From: Guyanagaster necrorhizus
Lineage: Eukaryota > Basidiomycota > Agaricomycetes > Agaricales > Physalacriaceae
Direction: 5' to 3'
Assembly: GCF_019112545.1 (NCBI RefSeq)
Contig: NW_025064915.1
Coordinates: forward strand, 113,703-177,702
DNA: 64,000 bases
A program made the position numbers and the translations under genes. Under the pieces are notes generated by a model, which was not told the origin of the DNA, searched no databases, and saw only the letters and a program-made list of their open reading frames with translations. Positions 57,086 to 64,000 of the stretch are shown piece by piece. The first letter of the stretch is position 1. Each line of letters begins with the position of its first letter.

Positions 57086-58029
57086 TGCTTAGCATTAAAT
57101 AGAGAGCATAGAGTGTTAATATTCTCAGTGAATACCTCTATGTCTATAGCAACTAGTGAGGATGGCCAAGTGCTAGTAGTAGAGGATGCAAAGAGAGAAT
57201 GAGTTTTTGTTGAAATCAGACTTGAGTGTCTGGATCTAGAATTTCCAGCTGAGTTTGAAACCAGCATGGCTGGTTGTATCTGAAATAGTGGACTATAATA
57301 GCCAAGAAGCCCTCAAAGGCCACTAGCAAGATAAAAACTTCACTAATAAATAGAATAGAATGGAGGAAATCCCAAGTAGAGTAAGAATTGACATCATTAA
57401 GCATGAGTCTGACAATCTCTAAGAGAATTTGATGCACTTGATAGCTAAGTGTCTGATGGACTTAGTGATTTTGAAACATGATCAGATTCTGTAACTTAGA
57501 AAAAGCAAATAGATTCAGCTACTAGCAGAGCATACTATTAGATACAAACATGATTTTGGTGACTGGAACAGCCACTATTATAGTATGAGGGAGATGATAT
57601 GCTAACTGTGTATTCATGTCTAGATTTTGCAATTTCAGAACAATTCTATCACAGGTCTGCTCTATGTTGGTGTATTTAACAGAACTATAGTTGAGGTCTT
57701 AGGCTGATAGTTAGAGCAGTAGATGACTAATAAGGATAGGATTTAGACATGATACTGCTAATGGATCAGGTCTATCAGCCAGTCATATTAGTAACTCTGA
57801 ACTGGCTGTGACTGGCAGTGTACAGTCACTAGGAGAGGAACTCATCAATGCCTCAAACCAGAGACAGAAGACAAAGGGCTCATGGAACAAAGTCATAATT
57901 ATACTGGTCTGAGCATGAAACATTTAAGTTCAAATGACTAGCATTATGGAAGACTCCAAATAGAACTTAGAATTGAATAACAGAACACAAGATCAGGATC
58001 TAAAGCCAGCTAATGTGATACAGTGATAT
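57086..58029. other. family X spacer between inverted arms
   Basis: About 0.95 kb of CpG-free, AT-rich DNA between the two arms. No open frame with a recognised domain and no tRNA or rRNA gene seen. Confidence 0.4.
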
Positions 58030-59490
58030 ACACTGAATATGTCCATGCATGTAATTTTGCAAAATACAGTATTACATGCTAAGTACAAAAGTACTACTAA
58101 GTATGTGAAGCAAAATAGAGCTAGAGCATAATAAAAGAAAGGCTAGCCATGATAGGGCTTGAGTGACAATTAGTGGAGCACATGACTTAGCTTCAGAATG
58201 ATATCAAAGGGTCACACTGTGCAGGAAGTCTCAGTACTTGACACTGAATGCACTGATGATAGCACAGAGTTTGTGCACTAAGGATAAAAATCATGTGGAA
58301 CTACAGATATGACTTTGTGTGAAACTTTGAATATGATCTTGTGCAGGAGAAACTCTGCACATAATCTTTGTAAGAGACTCTATGCATGATCTTGCATGAG
58401 ACTTTGCACAGTACTGATGTATGATGCATAACTATGAGGTGGATTAATTGACATGCTTTAGACCAGAAGTGACACACATTGTGAGTAAGATAGAACATTC
58501 AGACACTCAGCTAGAGAACATAATAATTGTGGCTGACTCTAGATATAAGAGATAACTCTGGAGGCTTGGAACAGATCCTGAGAGTGACAGAATGATTCTG
58601 AGAAGATAAGAAAGTGAAGAGATCTGTGACTAGACCCACTAACAAAGCTAATCAATATCAGATTGCATAGAAATAAAAGGTGCAGTCCTGACTTGAAGCA
58701 GAATATGCACATCAGACAGCAACATGCATAGGAATAACTCATAAGAGACTCTAGAATAGAATCCCATGCATTGAAACTACTATATTAGATTTCTCTTAAT
58801 AAGTACAGTAGTAGCTTATTTAAATACTGTATTGTAAAAGTAGTAGACAAGTTTCTGACCTCTCACAGTTGTAATATATTGGGCATAAAGATCTTGCACT
58901 CTGGCTCTGAGTTTGAGTTTGTAACTTCAGATAAGAGAATAAACCAGATATTGAGATTATTACAAGTGATTTGAGTATTATGTGAGGCATGAAAGCTTGT
59001 GAGAGGCTCCAATCTGACTTAATAGAAAATTTTGAATTGTGTTCTAGCCTGAAAATAAGAGAGCAGTATCTGAAGAGCACTCTTGAGTTTTTGAGGTATT
59101 TGTGATATGAGACACTATAGGTGGTAGAGATTCAAACTCTTTGGACCTGTGGATGAGGTTCTATTAGTCATTTCTGCAGATCAGCAGAGGTTCAAACTCT
59201 TTGGATCTGTGGATGGAGTTTTTGTGTGTTTTTGTATCTCTGAATCATATAGGTTTGAACCATGTGAGTCTATGATTGATTTAAAAACTTACATACAGAG
59301 GTTTGAATCCTTTGGTGCTTGTGGACAGAATTGTAAAGTGTTTCTGCTTAGAGTGTGAAGCTTTAAGTCATGTATTATGTGTTTTAAGGATTTTGAGTTG
59401 ATCTGAGCAGTGCTTGAGAGTTTTATGAGAGTGTTTCAGAGTATTGTATTGAGCTACAGTATTCTTGTCTTGAGGCATTGAAGAATATCT
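58030..59490 (-). repeat. family X repeat, inverted right arm
   Basis: Reverse complement of the left arm. It carries the uninterrupted E5 target (58773-58777), so it shows the pre-insertion sequence. Confidence 0.6.
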
Positions 59491-59572
59491 GAGCACATGC
59501 AAGATGAAAACAGATGCAGCAGAGAGCTATCCACTGACCACACTCACACTAACACACACACAAAACTCTTAG

Positions 59573-61290
59573 TTTGTGAAGGGATTATAATGTGATAAAA
59601 GTAGTAATCAATAAATATAATTGTCTTCTTCAATGAATCCACAGCACACAAACAGCAATAACATGCTTACAACAGTCCTAGGTCTCTCTAAGTCTCAAAG
59701 CTTTTCATTTTATCAAAACAAGAGATGGCAACAGATGTTGCCAGGCCTCAAGGCAAAGGATACTGTAGCTCAATATAATATGTCAAAACACTTCTACAAA
59801 ACTCTCAAAAGAGTCCCAAGCACCACTCAGATCAACTTAAAATCTCTAACACACACAATACATGACTCAAAGCTTAACACTCTAAGCAGAAACCAATCAC
59901 AAACATGTCCACAAGTGCCAAAGAGCACTGATCTCTGTTCACAAGTTTCTAAGCCAATTGTAGACCCACAGGATTCAAACCTATGCAATCCAGAGACACA
60001 AAACACAATAACATGCCATCTGACAGACCAAAGGGTTTGAACCTCTGTCAATCTGCAGAAATATCACAAAAAACCCCATCCACAGGCCAAAGGGTTTGAA
60101 CCTCTGCCACCTGTAGTGCTGCATGTCACAAATATCTCAAAAACTCAAGATGATGCCCTTCAGACACTGCTCTCTTATTCTTAGGTTAGAGCACAATCTA
60201 AAACCTCTTATCAAACTAGGCTCAAGTCCTTCATAAGCTTTGATGCCTTGCTTAGTTCTCACAGCTTGCTCAATGATATTCAATAATCAGTTTATTCTCT
60301 TGCCTGAAGTTACAAACACAAACTCAAAGCTAGAGTGTAAAGCTTTCTGCACTCAATACACTGCAACTGTGGGGGTCAGAAACTTTTTTCTTCTACTCAT
60401 ATAATGCAGTATTTAAATACTCTACTGTGGTACTTACTAATACAATCCTACTATGGTATCTTCAAAGCATGAGACTCTGTGCTGGATCCTGTGGGTACTA
60501 TCCATGCACATGTCACAGTTGCCATGCTTATTCTCTTCTGGGCCAGGACTGTGCCTGTGGTTTCTTTGCTAGCTGGCCTAGCCAGGTCTACTCACTTTCT
60601 TATTTCTCTGGTGACACATTCCTGATAGCAGTAAACTGTTTCAGACCCCCAGGGTTATCTCCTATGTCTGGAGCCAGCCACAATGGTTATATTCCCTCAC
60701 AAAATATACTGCTTCTGGTCTAACATGCATCAATTAATCCACCTGATAGCTCAGTGCCATACCTCAGTATGATGCAGAGTCCCTCATTGTATTATGCATG
60801 CTAAGGCACCATAAGTATATGTGCAAGGCTCTGAGCAGCATATATGCTATTCATTCCTGAGGGTAGTATTTCTCTCTCTATCTATTCTTTTGTGGCCATC
60901 ATTTCAATTCTCTGTTCAACACCCAGTTATTCAGATACCTTTCTTTTGGTCTCAGTTCTCTGTTCTAAAGTGTGTCCCCTCAGTGCATCCTTGATCAATG
61001 TGATCAGAATTGCTGATTATATTTTGATCATATTCTTTTTATTTTTAGCATATCCTCTTATAATGGTATTGGCATATTTAGGGCCAAGTGCTAGGATCTC
61101 ACATGCAGTCTAATCCCTCTGGTATTAGTCTGTTACTAGGCCATGCACTCTGCTCATTGTTACTTCAGTTTAGCCTTATGATAGCTAGGTCTCTATGTGC
61201 TCTAATCCTATTTTCAGTTACATGCTTACTGGACTGGAATGCAATCCATGTATTCTCAATTTTTGCAATTTTACACACCTGAACATAGAG
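59573..61290 (+). repeat. family X second copy, direct orientation
   Basis: Matches the left arm from the start word aattgtcttct (59620) through the GGTTTGAACC minisatellite (60020-60110) and the region around the E5 site (about 60450). Confidence 0.6.
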
Positions 61291-61299
61291 AGGGTGTGT

Positions 61300-61510
61300 C
61301 AGCATGGCAACACTTGTCACCTCTCTTGTTTAAACAAAAAGCTTTGAGACTTAGAGAGATCTCAGACTATTGTATATATGCTATTGCTATTTGTGCACAG
61401 TGGATTATTAAGAAGACAATTATATTTACTATAACTACTCTTATTGCACTATAATCTCCCAACAAACTAAGAGTGTTGTGTGTGTGTTGGTGTAGGTGTG
61501 ATCAGTTGAT
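61300..61510 (-). repeat. inverted copy of the outer end of family X
   Basis: Reverse complement of 59510-59760: aacactcttagtttgt, attataat and aattgtcttct are shared. Confidence 0.55.
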
Positions 61511-64000
61511 AGTACTTCATTATATCATTTTATAGCTTACATACATAGCCATCTCTTCAATGGATCTGTCATAATTGGCACTAGCATCCTCAGACTATTT
61601 CTCCAATCATGATCAATGACTGTTGCAGGTATGCCAGTTTGGTTAGTCAAATATCCTTGACAGCAATAAAGTGCCACTTGATCTGTGAATTGGAGTGAGA
61701 CTTTGGCTGAGGTTCCTGGACCCACCAGTTAGCATAGGCCACTTCTAGAATTCAGATGGTGTGATTATTTGTCATGAAATGTGACTACTGCACAAGAGTC
61801 TTACTAATATTATCCCTTGTATTTAACTAGTTATAGCATATAATGCTTTTAGTTAGAATGTATTTTAGCCAGAGGAGTAGAATGACAGAGGAAGGCAAGT
61901 CATCTCTCTGAAATTGTGACACCACTAGTAGAAGTCTAAAGTTTTAATTAAAGAAATTCATGCTTAGAACCTTGATAAAGCAATGCAAGTTGTTAAGTCT
62001 TTTTTGAATTGGATGATTTGGAGTTAGCTTCAAAAATACAATTGTGTCTAAAACAGCTAAGAGTGTTTTTGTAAGTTTGCTTAGCAAGTTTACTTGCAGT
62101 ATAGTATTATTCTTAGGCTGAGAGTGCTACTAGTTGCTAAGAGCATGACTAGTCAAGTGTCTACTCATTTGTAAGAAGCAGTTAGGCCAAGAGTGCTCAT
62201 AGTCCTTGGAGCAGTCCTATTTCATTGAGCACAGGAGCTCTAAAACTCAAGTCACTTTTATTATAATCATGTTTTACCTCCACTAGTATGAATGGTATTT
62301 TTATGTAGTTCACTAGTATTGAATAAATGTCTTTGAACAACACTTTTCTTGATTATCAAGTCTGCAGAGTGCTTCTATCATACTTGAAATATTTAAATTC
62401 AATATATTGGTGATAAGTGTAGAGTTTTAAGAGGTTTAGTTTGGTTGATTATTCATTTTCAGCCTACTCATCCTTTTACCACTCACTGTTACTGAGCACA
62501 TCACCATGGAAAGTCCAGATCTTAGTGAGAGGGATATGATATGCTCTCAATGTGTTCATACATGTAATTTTGCAAAATATGAGAATACATTAAGTGTATC
62601 TAAGTCTACTATATGCATAAAGGCTGTTACAGCTAGCATGTGATGAACTAAGACTCAGCATTATACCTGGCTTGAATGATAATTGATAGAGTGCATATAG
62701 CAGAGTGATACCAGTTGAGTCCCACTGTGCATGAAGTCCCAGCACTTGGCACTGAATGCACTGATATCAGCATAGAGATGCATACTAAAAATAGAAAGAA
62801 CATGATCAGAATAATGATTGAAGCTAAGATCAGTGTTTTGCATCACAGTGATTGATAATGCATAAATATGTGGCAGACAAAAAACATACTCTGGACTAGA
62901 GATAGAATATGCAGTAGTATAAACCCAAATAGTCAGATGACTGACCAAAAGAGATGATACTGGAGTAAAATAGCAGTCAGGAGAGATAAACCTGGCAGTC
63001 AGAAACAGATACTATTAATACACATTGTATTAGGCTAGCTCTAAATTCTGTGAATTTTAAACAATATATTCACATAAGCTGAAGTCTGTATGGCTAGCCA
63101 TTCAAGAGCTATAGCTGAGGCTCTGAGCTGATAGCCATGCCATGTTAAGAAGGCTAAGGATCAATATGGACTTAGCCAAAACAACTTTGCACTAGGTTAG
63201 TAACCTTGAAGTCAGAATTGGACTTAGAGAAATAACATCACTATGGTAAAATGCCAAGTCAATGTGGACTTAGAAACAGTACCATGTTTGGGCCAATTCT
63301 AAATGCCATCAGGGTTGGTATACTATAGTCTAGCTCAGGAGTTTATTACTATGACTCACAGTAAAGTACAAGATTCAGCTAGCACCCAAACCAGGAGTAA
63401 AGCAAAGCAGAACTTATTAGCCCATGGCTAGCACACCAGGTCTGATGTAAAATGCATGGGGTGAGGATTCTCCAGGTATGAATAATTAAAGGGGCATATA
63501 GTCCAGGGGATGAGCCACAACCAGGGAGCTTGGCTGCCTTGGATCATCATAATTGATTAATCATGATCAATAGTGAGTCTGAAAGTAATAAGCAGAACCA
63601 TGGGATGATCAATTATATAGTAAATATTTACAGACTATAGAAACAGAGCACTGAGAGAGTCCTGGATTGCCTGAAAATGATATATAAGGCATGCCAAGGC
63701 AGGATGACAATCTAGTTTTGAGACTAGCCAAGTGAAATGAGTAACTAGATCAAATTATTTACAGATTCTGTATCAGTTAGTTATGTATAAAAGCAGGATG
63801 AGGGGGGATCATGCAGGAGATGACCCATCTCTGTGATTTAGGCATTCTAGCTCTCAGTAGTTAGTCTCTGTATCAGCAGTTTTGTGTGTAACCTCAATTT
63901 GGATAGCTATTGTTACTAAGTCACTCTGTATTGAATAAGAATTGAAGTCTTTACTGGACTTTTGGATTTAGCATAATTTGGGTTTTGGCATCTGAGTATC
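61511..64000. other. CpG-free repeat DNA, unclassified
   Basis: A piece at about 62530-62960 resembles the inner end of the inverted X arm (gtaattttgcaaaata, cttggcactgaatgcactgat). At 63150-63290 there are about three imperfect repeats around a tggacttag word. The last 150 bp may be another LTR, but no partner lies in the window. No genes seen. Confidence 0.4.

Larger units (their letters stand above)
29340..64000. other. CpG-depleted transposable-element block
   Basis: By eye I find only about nine CG dinucleotides in 34.6 kb (30217, 32386, 39421, 40619, 42561, 42812, 42893, 44650 and 46105, approximate positions), whereas CG is common in every line before 29,300. TG and CA are correspondingly abundant. 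This is the signature of cytosine methylation followed by deamination at CpG. All recognisable coding pieces inside are retroelement proteins. Confidence 0.85.

Noticed and set aside
29340..64000. Prokaryotic or viral origin of the CpG-free block
   Set aside because: All recognisable proteins are gypsy Gag/Pol of fungal type and TG/CA enrichment explains the composition as methylation decay.

Overview
The window is fungal nuclear DNA, most likely from an agaricomycete basidiomycete. The genes are broken by many 45-60 bp GT-AG introns. The families (an F-box protein with a Cys pair after the box, an ABC half-transporter, a cytochrome P450, an MTEYDYSPE-type proline-rich protein, a gypsy retrotransposon set) are ones I know from mushroom-forming fungi. 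I could not run a search, so the genus is open.

Bases 1 to about 29,340 are gene-bearing with normal CpG content: a 5'-truncated F-box/LRR-like gene (1-1393, +); a P450 (2248-4602, -); a LINE RNase H/zinc-finger remnant (5258-5820, +); an ABC transporter (6103-8622, -); two tandem F-box paralogues (copy A 9670-11259 and copy B 11560-13591, both -); several poorly supported hypothetical genes (14.4-19.7 kb, including a convincing proline-rich protein at 16652-17404, -); a third F-box paralogue (copy C, 20148-21846, +); a cullin (23437-26056, +); an NAD(P)-dependent reductase (26806-28173, -); and a tautomerase-fold protein (28409-28949, +). Copies B and C are broken, and the cullin has two Trp codons replaced by TAG, so part of this SCF-type (Skp1-cullin-F-box) gene set is decaying.

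From about 29,340 to 64,000 the sequence changes abruptly. CpG almost vanishes (I count about nine in 34.6 kb) and everything recognisable is transposable-element DNA. An unclassified repeat with long inverted arms (family X) was hit by a gypsy/chromovirus element (E5, 30400-56068, exact target duplication GTTTC). E5 now holds further elements: E1 (+, about 31080-35515), E4 (+, 35516-37368), E3 (-, 37369-52983) and, inside E3, the complete element E2 (-, 39111-47282). E4 and the 5' end of E3 form a practically identical 1853-bp inverted repeat.

The most informative signal is in the LTR elements. In E2, E3 and E5 the sequence just inside the 5' LTR (the primer-binding site) is complementary over 13 nt to a site in the same LTR that begins 26 nt after a TATATAAG box, with 13/13, 12/13 and 12/13 pairs. 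This is the arrangement expected for Tf1/sushi-type self-primed reverse transcription. The three elements also share a long reading frame between the 5' LTR and the Gag core.
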